Origin: Arachnopeziza araneosa
Taxonomy: Eukaryota > Ascomycota > Leotiomycetes > Helotiales > Arachnopezizaceae
Direction of reading: 5' to 3'
DNA: 64,000 bases
NCBI GenBank assembly: GCA_003988855.1
Contig: QYAI01000046.1
Location: 62,001-126,000, forward strand
Within the stretch, counting starts at the first letter, position 1; each line of letters opens with the position of its first letter. The notes beneath the pieces were generated by a model. The model was not told the origin of the DNA, did not search any database, and saw only the letters and a list, made by a program, of their open reading frames with translations. Both the position numbers and the translations under genes were made by a program. Shown here in pieces: positions 1 through 10,427 of this stretch.

Positions 1-2027
1 ATATTCAGATCTTCTAGCTTTGCCATTACACTATTGAAATTGTGATCTGTTTTCAATGGCGGTAATTGATTTGACCCCTTTGCGGCGCGATCCTTAGATG
101 GACCTGGGCGGTATGTCACTTCGACTTTCTCTGACTGCTGCGCGGGCTTGGTGGAAGAAACATTTTCTTGTTTGGCTGAAAATATTTTTGGAGAACAATC
201 CTTCAGACTGTTAAGCCATGGAGACGAAATTGGCGAATCTTTTTCTTCTGGTAGGCATTTGATCTCAAGCAGAGGTTCTGATTCCTCTCCTAGCACTTTC
301 AAGACCTCTGTATGACTATGAAGTGTAGTATTAACATCTCTTGTGCAGACATTCTCAATAGGAGAGTCAGGGGTGCGTGGTATAGCGGTGTGTGACATAT
401 CTTTATCTGATCAAGTCAACAAAGGTTCGGAATATTTAAAGACTGAGCATACTACACTCACCATCAATTGCACAGATCTTACTCATCATGGGATCCGTTC
501 TTCTGGAAGATTTTGCGACGAATAATTCATCACCATTTTCGGGCAACATTTTGTCATCTTGGATCTTCTCACTATTTCCCGTGAGATATCTCACTAATGT
601 CATGGGTTCGAAGTAATGCTTCGCCTTCTCTATCCCGACTCTCGAAGCCGTAACATGTTTCTTATGAAGTTCGGATCTCCAAGTGAATGACGAAGTCGAG
701 ACGTCTAAATTTTCATGGCTTTTGAGCATATCCCAATCAATGGAAAATATTTCATCGCTAGAAAAGTCTGTGCAAGGCCCTGCACTTTTTGGTGAGGTAT
801 AATTGGGCATTTCTGCAGAAATATCCTGCGGGTTAAAAGACAGCGAGTGAATTGGTTCGTTCGAATGGAAGAAGACATTCTGTTCCAAAATAGCGGAGTC
901 GCTGAGATTGGTCATAATTGGCGGGGAAAGACCATCTACCAATCCACCATAATGAATAGACCAATTCCAATTAGACAGGAAATCACTGACTAATTCAGAG
1001 CCCTTTTCCACCCCGTCTACATCATACTGTCCAAAAAGGCTCGTAGAAACCTCGGAAGGTCTTGGGCTGAAAGGAGCAACTCGTGGGTCAGATAACGGAG
1101 AAGGGGAATTAGCTTGTTCAGCACGGTTGGCAAATTCTATCGGTTTCATCAACTCATTTAGGGCCATGGTCGACAAAGTACTGTGAGCGACTTTTTGGCT
1201 GGGATTTTCAGAGGATAATATTTCTTCGCGGTCAGCTCCTGCGCTCGGAGAGCTTGCCTTTGGCAAATTCTGTTTGTTCTGAGGGCAAAGGCTCGGATCG
1301 CACTGGGTCAGGTTAGTTGCCCATATGAACGATTTCACAAAGACGAGTAGCATGCCTTGACTTTTCGCCGTCGATGCTCCTCACATACCATTCCTCTATT
1401 GGCGGCCACTTTCGTAGCCTCATCCTTTCCATAACGCCGTTTTTGGCCTCTTGACTTTACTCTGTCAGAGTCACAAGACCAGGATAGGTTGAGGTAAGGT
1501 GAAGATGGAGGCACTGATGTCGAATTGTGAGCCACAGTATGTTGAGAGGGTTGTTCCACAAGATCATCTCTGGGAGACGAAGAAAATAGAGGTTTGGAAG
1601 TGATTGGTGAACTTGGTACATAGGAGATCTCCTCAATCGGACTTTTGGAAGTGAGGTCTAATGGCCGCTCTAAGCTAGTTTCACTTCTTTGTGCTTGTCC
1701 CATCGTAAGATCTTGATCCGCAAGTACGTCTCCTGGTGCAGTCGATTGTGCGGCTTCTCCAGTGCCTCTTAAAGCCAGCTTGCGATTTTTAAGAAATAAT
1801 TTCGTCGCTGCTTGCATCTTGCTTTTCAAGTTATTTTCCATTGGGAAATGGTAACTCAACGCCTCTGCCAACTCCCTTGAGTCTGCTGGAGGGTCCCATT
1901 GTAACGTTTTATCAAGCGCGTAAAATATTCGATACTCCGGAGGGTCGAATATTGATGGCTCCCGTGACTGACGGTCTTCTGGAAGCTCTCGATGAAATGC
2001 TGTCGTGTTAGATTGCGAGTGCAGCAT
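1..2027 (-). CDS. Unrecognised protein with Cys/His basic motif, 3' end off window
   Basis: Three exons are visible on the minus strand: 2027-1356, 1302-462 and 406 to beyond base 1. The second intron (407-461) is GT-AG, phase 1. The first (1303-1355) must be GC-AG: joining AAG to TGC restores HRRRKVK|CDPSLCPQNK. The result is a Cys-x2-His-RRRKVKC-x4-C motif around residue 220, which resembles a basic zinc-binding or DNA-binding segment but does not match the Zn2Cys6 spacing. The N-terminus (FDPPEYRIFYALDKTLQW) looks folded; the rest is Ser/Pro-rich and probably disordered. The start is the first in-frame ATG, because the frame upstream of it has no ATG before a stop; an extra 5' exon is possible. 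The frame stays open to base 1, so the C-terminus is missing. I cannot name the family; a regulatory nuclear role is only a guess. Confidence 0.7.
1303..1355 (-). other. GC-AG intron
   Basis: Read on the minus strand the intron starts GCATGC after AAG, has a CTAAC branch-like site and ends CCCAG. It is 53 nt long. No GT donor gives an open frame into the downstream CDPSLCPQ segment, whereas this join is in frame and completes a Cys/His motif. Confidence 0.7.
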
Positions 2028-2228
2028 CTTACTTGTCAGGCTTCGTACGATAATTTTTGGTAATCTGAAATCAAAACTCGTCTGTGAAAACAAAAGTGCC
2101 AATATTGAACGGAATTTGATCAGCTCTCCTCAGCTTCATCATTTACTAGTAGATGCAAAGGAACATCGAGAAGATAAATTCTCATAACTGCGATTTGACC
2201 GAGGTGGCAGCCTTGGTCACGGCTCGGT

Positions 2229-2262
2229 CGATTCGGTCAGCCGAATTGGGCTGACCGAGTCG
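2229..2262. repeat. GC-rich hairpin (inverted repeat)
   Basis: The arms TCGGTCAGCC (2233-2242) and GGCTGACCGA (2249-2258) are perfect complements around a 6-nt loop. The pairing extends outwards by about four more base pairs including one G-T. The flanks (2195-2310) contain further GGTC/GACC copies. The base composition is unlike the AT-rich surroundings. It lies about 110 bp from the AAAAT microsatellite. Confidence 0.75.
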
Positions 2263-2367
2263 GTGTCTGGCGGAATACTGTTTCTGGCAGTTTTGACCGA
2301 CTCTCCGCCTGGGACATGATTTTGTCCTACACCTCTTTACCTTCTGAAAATACAAGGCTAGATTATG

Positions 2368-2490
2368 TAAATAAAATAAAATAAAATAAAATAAAATAAA
2401 ATAAAATAAAATAAAATAAAATAAAATAAAATAAAATAAAATAAAATAAAATAAAATAAAATAATAAAATAAAATAAAATAAAATAAAAA
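2368..2490. repeat. AAAAT pentanucleotide microsatellite
   Basis: About 24 near-perfect copies of the 5-bp unit, with one interruption near 2461-2466. On the minus strand it reads as a long Phe/Tyr/Leu frame, which is an artefact of the repeat. Confidence 0.97.
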
Positions 2491-3069
2491 GGGATAATTT
2501 ATCAAAAGCTCCGCGCTAACAAAACTTCATACCAAGATAATCTTCTACTTAAGAAGAATGCTTGGAGCTACTGTTTAAGCACTCTAGTGTTGTAAGTTAT
2601 AAGGTAAGGATAAAGTAAAGAGAGAAATAAGGTGCAAGACAGAATGAATGTGCGGCGACGGAGAATCATTGAAAATGCAAATGTTTAGCAAGGAGCAGTA
2701 CTCGGATAGCAAAGAGTACATGTAACAGAAAGCGGAAAGTCACCGATCCAAAGGGATTTAACTATGTTTCACGTGACCATCAAGCGACCCTTTAGCAGAC
2801 CAAACGCCACTTAGATTTGAAGGCTCACAATAGTCTATGACTTCATAGGTGATTATGGCATTTTCAGAGGAAGTAGCAACCCTGAAATATTTTCATATTA
2901 TCAAAAAACATGAATGAATGATTTATTTGAAAGATATATTCCATCTTTGATTACTTGAGCCTCATTGCAATGCACCATGATACAAGACAGTCCGACGACC
3001 CATTTCAAATCAAAACACCGATCATGCCACTAGTCAACTTTTCATTGTTGCATCTAAAACTCGATCCAA
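2491..3069. other. Intergenic stretch, nothing recognised
   Basis: AT-rich sequence between the microsatellite and the 3' end of the secreted-protein gene. No open frame of interest and no RNA gene was recognised. Confidence 0.5.
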
Positions 3070-3525
3070 CTACAAGTTTGCAGCAATAGCTCCAGCGCCA
3101 AATAGCGCACCCAATCCGATGGCACCAGTTGGATAAGAAGCGGCGTTCTTCGAAGTGGCACTTGAGCTCGCTGCTGAAGCTGCGGACGAAATTTTAGATG
3201 ACAACGAGCTGCTCAAGCTGCTAGCTTTGCTTGAGAGAGACGAGGAGAGGGATGCAGCAGATGATGCAGCACCGGTGCCAGTGATGGTGGCGATGGAAGA
3301 ACCTTCTGATGAAAGGGAGGAGCTAACTGAGGCAGCGTCGCTAGAGAGGGAGGAAGCAAGGGAGCTAACATCACTGGAAAGGGAGGAGATGATGGATGCT
3401 GGTGCGCCGGTTCCAGTGGAGAGAGCGCCGCCAAGATCGGAGGTGATGGTGGCGAGAATATCAGTTGTGGTTTGTGCTGCTGCGCTGGAGGCGAGAGCGA
3501 GGACAATGACTGATTTGAATTGCAT
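3070..3525 (-). CDS. Small secreted Ser/Ala-rich protein, probably GPI-anchored
   Basis: A single-exon gene of 151 residues. It starts with a classical signal peptide (MQFKSVIVLALASSAAAQ, cleavage expected after AAAQ or nearby). The body is almost entirely Ser, Ala, Leu and Thr with many SSLSS units, fitting an O-glycosylated cell-wall or surface protein. The C-terminus is a short hydrophobic tail (GAIGLGALFGAGAIAANL) preceded by small residues, as in a GPI-attachment signal. There are no cysteines and no catalytic motif. A TATA-like element lies about 100 bp upstream on the same strand. The opposite strand also carries an open frame, a by-product of the biased codons. The function is unknown; surface adhesion or wall structure is an inference. 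Confidence 0.8.
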   Translation of the reverse strand: MQFKSVIVLALASSAAAQTTTDILATITSDLGGALSTGTGAPASIISSLSSDVSSLASSLSSDAASVSSSLSSEGSSIATITGTGAASSAASLSSSLSSKASSLSSSLSSKISSAASAASSSATSKNAASYPTGAIGLGALFGAGAIAANL

Positions 3526-3625
3526 AATGGCGATTGTGTCTTGGATGGTAAGATGAATCTAGGAGTATAGGGGATGAAGTGAGTGTGAGGTTGGTCGAGA
3601 AGAAGGGCACGCGTAGGAGAGGGGT

Positions 3626-3634
3626 ATTATATAC
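3626..3634 (-). promoter_or_regulatory. TATA-like box of the secreted-protein gene
   Basis: The sequence TATATAATA on the minus strand lies about 100 bp upstream of the start codon at 3525, a usual position for a strongly regulated fungal gene. Confidence 0.5.
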
Positions 3635-3639
3635 TGGTA

Positions 3640-4644
3640 AAGTGGTTCCCTGTTCAGCCGGAGCAGTCTAGAAGGACTTCGTAGAGCTACTGCAATAGCA
3701 AGTAGGACGAAGCAGTTGCAAGGCTATCAATGCTGCTCCACATCTACGTCACTGCAAGGCCGGTGAATGGAAAATGCCTATAACTTGGTTTCCGATTCAG
3801 TTATTCCCGTCCCTTGACCAACGAATCACAAGGGGGGCTACCAATTTCCCTGGGAATGAGGAGCCGCAGTGGCAAGGGGAGTAGCGGACCGTTGACGCCA
3901 CTCATGCAGCTTCTTCGTGACGGTGCGCCAATGGGACTTGGTTTCGTGTCAGATTGCGGAGTAAGCGACAGAGGAAGCACCAGTTTAAGTGAACAAGCTG
4001 ACGTTTCAGATTCTTCAATGCTAAACGTTAAAAACAAGGCAGGTGGAAGAATAGACGTAAGGGATTGAGACATTATGTCAATATTGACAAGGTCGAAATT
4101 CGATGATGAATGGCGTGTAGGAGTCTGAGGACCACTGCAAGGGGAGCATTGCGCCTCCTCTGTCAAAAGAATCCAGACCATAGAACACTGCCGTTCTAGG
4201 ATCTAGGACATGAGGAGCTTCCCTGCCTTGGAATCACAAGTCAGCCACCAGGACGACGTGGACCCGAGCCACTTTTATCATTGCCACTACGTACTCTATC
4301 CAATACTTAGCGTCTGCCTTGACGACAGGATCGGCGCTGGGATTCCCCAAATTTTGTTGGCTTAGATAATCCACGATCGCTTCCTCCATCCGGAGTTCCC
4401 ATTTGCTCGTCGTCATTCCCGGTCGTGAGGAGCTTGGCTGTCTATTCATCTCCGTCACGCGTGTCGATAATCTGGTAACAGTGGTCGACGCCTTTGATTC
4501 CGGTCGTCCATTCTCGAATCGAAGGCTTGGCTCCAAGTAAAAGCTGCAGATTGCTGACACAGATAGTGTGAAGACTTGGCGTCTAACGTGCAATTGGATT
4601 GAATATGACTTGGCAACCATATTATCGTCCTTGGATTCAATAGA
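3640..4644. other. Intergenic stretch with unsupported short open frames
   Basis: Lies between the 5' side of the secreted-protein gene and the 3' end of Sin1. Open frames at 3801-4181 (-), 3814-4068 (+) and 4234-4620 (-) are short, lack recognisable motifs and overlap one another, so none is called. The minus-strand frame at 3801-4181 has some protein-like composition and could be an uncharacterised small gene. Confidence 0.4.
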
Positions 4645-7101
4645 TCAGACGCTGTGGTAAGGCGAGATGCCTTTTTTGATCTCGAAGACAATTTCCGCAG
4701 CTTCATCTGCACTCTTTGCTTCAAAGTCATATCTCTTCGTTTCCGTAGCTTTATAAACCACAACCTTGAAATTGGTAGGATGTCTGCGCGTAACTTTGCA
4801 CCCAACAACATTGCTGAAATGAACGGTGGTCGTTTTACCTTGTCCCTCGAACATCGTCTTGCCAGCTGTCGATGGCATAATATGTAGATACTCGCCATCA
4901 ATGGCAAGTATCCTCTCGTTCATGCCGACGAATCTCATTGGTTGCTTCCGCCAGACCGTGTATTTCCTGTAGTTCGCACTTCCAAGCTCGTCTTGCTTGA
5001 TGGCTTCTTGCGCTAGAGGGTGAGCACCCATCATTTGATCTTTGCGAACTTTTCGAATCTCAGGGCGTTGTGTAGAGAAAGATAGTTTTGGTGAGCTACT
5101 GCTGCTAGGAGAACCCGTCATAGTCAATGGCCCATCAGTCGCAAATCTTCGCCTACATAAATCAAGATCAATGCGATTTCCTATTGACTCGACCGTTCGA
5201 TCTAGCAGGACGACTGTTGTGGTTCCAGTCAATTTTAGAACATGATTCGCTTTGTCTAACTGACGCTTCTTGCAGGCGATATCAAGAACGTCTGCTAAAT
5301 ATGTATCAGAAGTGACATCTAGTGTAATCATTTGCCCAGGCGCAGCATCAGCTGAGAGTATATGAATTCTCAAAAGCTTTTGTACAGCAGTTCTCGCAAT
5401 TGGCTGTGCAGAGCCAACAGCGGGAACGTCAGCTAGAGGTTCATGGCCTCTGAGGGCGTTCATCGGCATCAAGAGAGGATTTTGGCGAGGTTTGGTGCTG
5501 GCAAAAGATGCTGGTGGCATTGGACTGGGCTTAAGACCGAAATCGTCACTACCATCTATAACAGCTTCTTGCTTGAATTGAGGTGTCAACTTCTGATTCT
5601 GTTCGAATTGTTCATCAGTGGCTTCGACCAGAGCAAACTCGTCGTACGGCTTGGAATTGGATCTTGTCCGCGCAGCTCGATTGTTTGCAGTAGTGAAAGA
5701 AACAACTGGCTTTGTACGTTCGAGTGCTGGAAAATCGTAATCAACTTCTTCATCTTCGACTAGTCGGAGAGTCCATCTGTTGACGTTGAGTTTCTCTTCT
5801 GAAATAAGAGGTTCAAGTTTCTCTTCAGCATATCTCCATAGACTCAGCCCTATAAGATCTGCAACTGTAACTTGACGATCATTTGATTCGTTCTCGTGGA
5901 CACTTCGTCGAATTAGAACTTCGTATGGCTTTGTAGTTGATGTTGTGAATGGGGCCCAAATGCGTAAGTTCAGTGGATTCGGATCACCCTGTCCAGAAAG
6001 AGAAGCAAATGACTCAAAAGGTTGTGCAGCTTTAGTGCGCCTCGCCTTAATGGCAGCTGACAGCAGACTCTTTGGCTGGATCATGCTGATAGGACGAGGC
6101 GGTGGAAGTGCTGGCAGTATTGCAGGAGCTGGTTTGGACTTTTTGGTAGGAGATCTTTGTAGTTCACGAGGCAATGTGCCAACAACATGGCCTGGTGAAC
6201 CAGCAATTGGACGGTTGACATCATCAAGTAACGAAGCTGAGTCTAGGCTTCCAGCGAAATCAGAATCCATATCTGAGCCATCTGAGTCTTCTTCTTCTTC
6301 GAGGAGGTCACTCTCTTGTCTCTTCACTCCAACATTTGGGTCCGAGGTGCGTTTATTCAGCTGTTTTGCTGCCTTTCTCGCGGCATCCCTTTGTTTTTGA
6401 AAAGCCGAAGCATCAAACTCGTTCTCAGATGAAATTTCACTGCTTGTAACAGTATCTCTTCTAGCACGTTCCTTTACGACTTCCAGAGCAGATTGTGAGC
6501 CGCGCCTTGATTGCGCTGCGGGGGTCTTGGCAGGAGACGTGACTGTCGAAGATTGCCGTAGATTAGAGCCTCGGATTGGGGATGAACCAGAACGATTTCG
6601 AATTGGCATCTTTGAGAACTTGATTTGCTGAGCGGCGCGCTGGTCTCCATCATCATCGCTATCGTCACTCAGATCGCTACTATCTTCCTCCTCCATTTGT
6701 TCACGTCTACGTCGTCTCTTGGTTGCCAGTCCAGGTCCAACGGTATCTCCAGCTGCGCCACCTGTGACCATTCCTCCCTCTTCTGTTTCGTCATCGATAG
6801 GAGTAGAGTTTAGACCGGCAGATCTTGGCGGTGCTTGAAAATACTCCGATGCTATCGCAGTTGGAATGGGAGGGGAATGTGTTCGTTTCATGTTTGCGGG
6901 ATTCTGTCGCCAGCCAGCAGCTTTGAATCCAGAGGTATTGAGAAATGCATCGTTTATTGTTATGAGACGCTCGCCAACGCCGTCCGAGATCGAATCAAGA
7001 TAATTTGTCCGTAACTGATAAGAGACATGACTATATGGCTGTCAGAATCAATTGTGAACAAGGAGGCTGTACGCATACTCTTCAACTTGAAGGACAGACA
7101 T
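4645..7101 (-). CDS. sin1: Sin1/Avo1, TORC2 subunit
   Basis: Stress-activated MAP kinase-interacting protein, a core subunit of TOR complex 2 that recruits AGC-kinase substrates. Two exons are predicted: 7101-7079 (23 nt, MSVLQVED) and 7030-4645, separated by a 48-nt GT-AG intron (7031-7078). Protein length is about 802 residues. The conserved N-terminus continues as QLRTNYLDSISDGVGERLI after the splice, which fixes the junction. A long acidic, Ser-rich disordered region follows. The CRIM domain lies at about residues 320-460 (start near PLNLRIWAPF), a Ras-binding-like domain at about 560-640, and a C-terminal PH domain at about 690-800 (YRKYTVWRKQPMRFVG). The ATG at 6891 would give a protein lacking the conserved N-terminus. 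The gene is divergent from the PRCC-like gene, with only about 210 bp between start codons. Confidence 0.95.
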
Positions 7102-7312
7102 TTTGTTTCACGATCCGCGCTGGGCAACCCAGATCTCAATGGTTTCAAATAATGAAGCGCGGATAACGAGGATGTTTGCTGGTGTAAATACTTAGAAGAT
7201 TGTATGAGTGAGGTTGTTCAGCCTCGTGGGTGAAACGCCAGGGTTCATCCAGCGCCTCGCTTCTTCATCAGCCTCCCCAAAACCTTCAGTCAACCCAACA
7301 ACAGCCAACATA

Positions 7313-8485
7313 ATGGGTCTCGTCGACTATTCAGACTCAGATACTTCGGACGCGGAAGAAAAGCCTACGGCGAAAGTTGCAGCATCTTCAACCACAAAGC
7401 CATCTTTCCACAGGGTTGTGGATCGATCGAATCCTGGTAAAATCAAGGTTTCTTTGCTACAAGCAGCTCCGAAGCAGGAGATACAGAGCGATGAGCCTCC
7501 TACCAAACGAGCAAAAACCGGCGGTGGAGCATTTAGCGGGTTTAATTCTTTCCTGCCAGCACCCAAGCGTGCTGGACAGACAAACACCACTCTGGGTGGA
7601 GGACATGGTACAAAGAAAGGATTGGGATCTGGCGTGAATTTGAAGACAGGAGCTGCGCCAGGATTCAGCAGAGAACCAGAACCTGAGAGGGAATATGCTG
7701 AAGAAGAAGATTTAGAGTCAGCAACTACTAATGGCAGTTCTGGATTGAGCCTTCCTACACCAAAATCATCTCTCGTTGGTGATCAGAAACCAGCTGAGGA
7801 AGTCAAATTAGTAGGCAAGCCATTGATGTTTCGGCCTCTTTCAGTCTCTAGGAAACCAGCAAGGAAGAAGAAGCAAACTCTAGCAACTGTCGCGGCAACT
7901 GGATCTCCAATTCCACCGCCCGCGACCCCTGAAGCTAAGATTGAGAAGCCTCCGCAGAGACCTAAGGTCTCTCTCTTTTCCATGGCTGCTGAGAATGAGA
8001 CGTCTACACCAATCTCAAAAGGCGAGTACAAACCAATGATTTACGGTTCCGAAGAGACTCCAGAGCAAGATGAGGAGGATGCTGAGCCTTCCTATGAAGA
8101 GTACACACCAACAATCTCCCACCAGGCTATACCACCCGCTGTGCCCACACCTCCGGTCTCACAGTCGCTCTCTGAAATCGCTGGAGACTTGCACCTGTCA
8201 GCTGCAGAGAGACGACAACTGTTCGGGCGTCAAAAGGGCAATGCTAATCTCGCATCTGCTACCAAAATCATCAATTTCAACACTGATCAAGAATACCTGC
8301 ACAATGAGGAGTTGAGACAAGCAGGAGAGCAAGTGATGCATAACCCAGTCAGATCAATTGCTCCTGGCAAACACAGTCTGAAACAATTGGTAAATGCTGC
8401 TCAAAACCAGAGAGAAGCTTTGGAAGAAAGCTTTGCTAAAGGGAAGAGCAACAGAGCAGAGGCAAGCTCAAAATATGGGTGGTAG
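7313..8485 (+). CDS. PRCC-like protein
   Basis: A single-exon gene of 390 residues. The ATG at 7313 (MGLVDYSDSDTSD) is preferred over the upstream frame because it begins the typical acidic N-terminus of PRCC-family proteins, which usually start with M-x-L-V-x-Y followed by Ser/Asp residues. The middle is low-complexity, Pro/Glu/Lys-rich. The conserved part is the last ~90 residues (LFGRQKGNANLASATKIINF to KYGW), with NEELRQAGEQ and a GKHSLKQLVNAAQNQREALEE segment as in the PRCC C-terminal domain. Human PRCC is a nuclear protein linked to mRNA splicing and the mitotic checkpoint. Fungal members are little studied, so the role here is inferred. It shares a short divergent promoter with sin1. 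Confidence 0.85.
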   Translation: MGLVDYSDSDTSDAEEKPTAKVAASSTTKPSFHRVVDRSNPGKIKVSLLQAAPKQEIQSDEPPTKRAKTGGGAFSGFNSFLPAPKRAGQTNTTLGGGHGTKKGLGSGVNLKTGAAPGFSREPEPEREYAEEEDLESATTNGSSGLSLPTPKSSLVGDQKPAEEVKLVGKPLMFRPLSVSRKPARKKKQTLATVAATGSPIPPPATPEAKIEKPPQRPKVSLFSMAAENETSTPISKGEYKPMIYGSEETPEQDEEDAEPSYEEYTPTISHQAIPPAVPTPPVSQSLSEIAGDLHLSAAERRQLFGRQKGNANLASATKIINFNTDQEYLHNEELRQAGEQVMHNPVRSIAPGKHSLKQLVNAAQNQREALEESFAKGKSNRAEASSKYGW

Positions 8486-9125
8486 GATGATAATAATAAA
8501 AATGATACCCAGCCTGTTCGCCGATCTTTTCCATTTTCATATCCCAACAATAACTTTTCAAAATCACTCTGTTCTCTGAAAGATCTAACTGTCTGTAACC
8601 ACTACCATCACTACCTTTCTAGTCTCCCCAGACAAATAAGAACGGTTCACTTCTTCCCAATACCAACACCTGACTCGACCCATTCTAGAACCTCGACGAA
8701 AAGCCATCCAAGCACACCAGAGGCACAGAAAGCGCCACTCAGCTGATAGGAGGAGGACACAGCTTTTTGTTGCACATCGATGTGGCACAGAATCTGAGGA
8801 AATGCACAGGACGGCGGGTGGCGCCGCCGAGTTAAAACTATTTTTGGGAATCAACGGCAGGGTCGTGGCTTGACTTTAGTGGGCTGAAAAGAATCAATGG
8901 TTTGAATGACGCGGAGTAGATGTGGGGATCATGGTTCGTTAAGAGAGTCTTTCTACTTTGAATTTCTTTGTTATTGCCACAAAGTGTTTATACAGGATGC
9001 TTTATCAACGCCTTTCCCATTTCCTTGACCCAATGCATAAAATATCCAATCGCAGCACTTGCTCTTGGACAACCTCGCTCTAGAATCGAATATGCTGAAT
9101 CTTGAATGCATCAAAAGCGAACCAA
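8486..9125. other. Convergent intergenic region, nothing recognised
   Basis: 3' flanks of the PRCC-like gene (+) and the unknown gene at 9126 (-). An 89-codon minus-strand frame at 8585-8854 has no motif and is not called. Confidence 0.5.
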
Positions 9126-10427
9126 TCAACAGGTCTCAATTGCCACTTTTCTCCCCTCTTTCCACCCATCTCCCACCATCAAGAAGCACCATTCGCCTTT
9201 GGTCACCGGCGTAATATCCTCAAACCCATTCGGAGTCGTCGGACCCCTTCTATGCGGGCCTCTATCCTCTCTTAATTCTTCATCCTTCCCCTTTGCACTT
9301 TCTCCAAATTCCACTTCATCATCTTCCGCTCCACTAGTACTGCCACTGCTCAACTCGGGTGTCTTCATTGGTTCTTCGACATCATCATAGCGCGCACTCG
9401 AAAATCTCATTTGCTTAATCTCTGTCATTGCAAAATTTGTTTGCAGTTTGAACATGGGCGGTGACGGGGTCTTTCTTTCTTCCTTGACAACTTCGATACC
9501 TCCTAGTCGCTCTCGGCCTCCATAAGCGGTCTTGTACCCTTCGTTGATATCAACGAGTGCAGAGAGTGATACGCCCAACCAGGAGTAGGCTCGCATGATG
9601 TAGCCTTTTGTTATGCGGCGACCTTGCTGGACAAGGATGAGACGCCGTAACTCATCGACGGCGAGGGTTAAATCATACGCGGTGAGTGTGGTAGAGTAAG
9701 TGTGGAGCTGGGATTTGAAGGTATATACATGGTCGAGGGATAAGAGGGTGAGGCCTTCCGAGGAGAAGAGGATGTGGTTTTGGATCAGCGAGCGATGAAC
9801 TAAGTCGTTCGTTATAGCACATGTATTCTGCGTTGAGAGCGACGTTGTTGGAAGCCACCCAGACCTGGAAATTGTTAGGGAAAGTTTTATTTAGAGAGAC
9901 ATGGTTAGTTACCCAATGGAGAATTTCTTCTCGGCCTTCTCAATCGTTCTTCTCAGAATCTTCTCAGCCTTCTCAGTTAAAGTGGTAGCGTGCAAGAGTG
10001 ATATCCCCCATAGGTTTGGTGACTGGGTAGGTAGACTCGGGCTTAGCGACCCTGACGAGGAGGGCGTAGATGGAGTTGGTGAAGATGGTGAGCTTGACGA
10101 CGTTTCTGATAGTAACGAGCTGCTTGATCGCTTGACAAGAGTGCGAGTAAGATTTGAAGCGCTGAATAATGATCTTGACGGTGATGTACTGCTTGATTGT
10201 GAAGCTGGTGATTCTGGTCGCTTGGGTTGTGATTCTGGTGAGCATAGGCTTGGGATTTGGACGTCCTTCCGGATAACGATGAGGGAGAGGTGTAGCTTCT
10301 TCTTCGCTAGTCGGATGGAGACATATTCGAGGGCAGCTGTTAGAACTGGTGGGAACTGCGAACCGAGGAGAGATGCGCCGGCTTCGAGCGGAGAGGAGAT
10401 ACGGTCTTTTGTGATTGAAGGCATCAT
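9126..10427 (-). CDS. Conserved fungal protein of unknown function
   Basis: Two exons, 10427-9913 and 9864-9126, joined across a 48-nt GT-AG intron (9865-9912, phase 2), give 417 residues. The N-terminal segment (LEYVSIRLAKKKLHLSLIVI, about residues 30-50) looks like a conserved amphipathic helix-strand unit. It is followed by a Ser/Pro-rich linker (about 85-140). After the splice comes a second folded segment: LVHRSLIQNHILFSSEGLTL, then YDLTLAVDELRRLILVQQGR and YIMRAYSWLGVSLSALVDIN. The C-terminal third is acidic and probably disordered. I recognise the pattern of a widespread filamentous-fungal orphan family but cannot assign a function. There is no signal peptide and no membrane span. Two adjacent ATGs (10427 and 10424) are equally possible starts. 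The long plus-strand frame at 9901-10437 is antisense to this gene. Confidence 0.75.

Noticed and set aside
2182..2505. 107-codon minus-strand frame rich in Phe and Tyr
   Set aside because: It is the translation of the AAAAT microsatellite.
3155..3556. 133-codon plus-strand frame
   Set aside because: Antisense to the Ser/Ala-rich secreted protein; biased codons leave the opposite strand open. The sense product has a signal peptide, the antisense has no motif.
6960..7148. 62-codon minus-strand frame as a separate small gene
   Set aside because: It overlaps the first exon and first intron of sin1 in the wrong frame; the conserved QLRTNYL-GVGERLI sequence lies in another frame.
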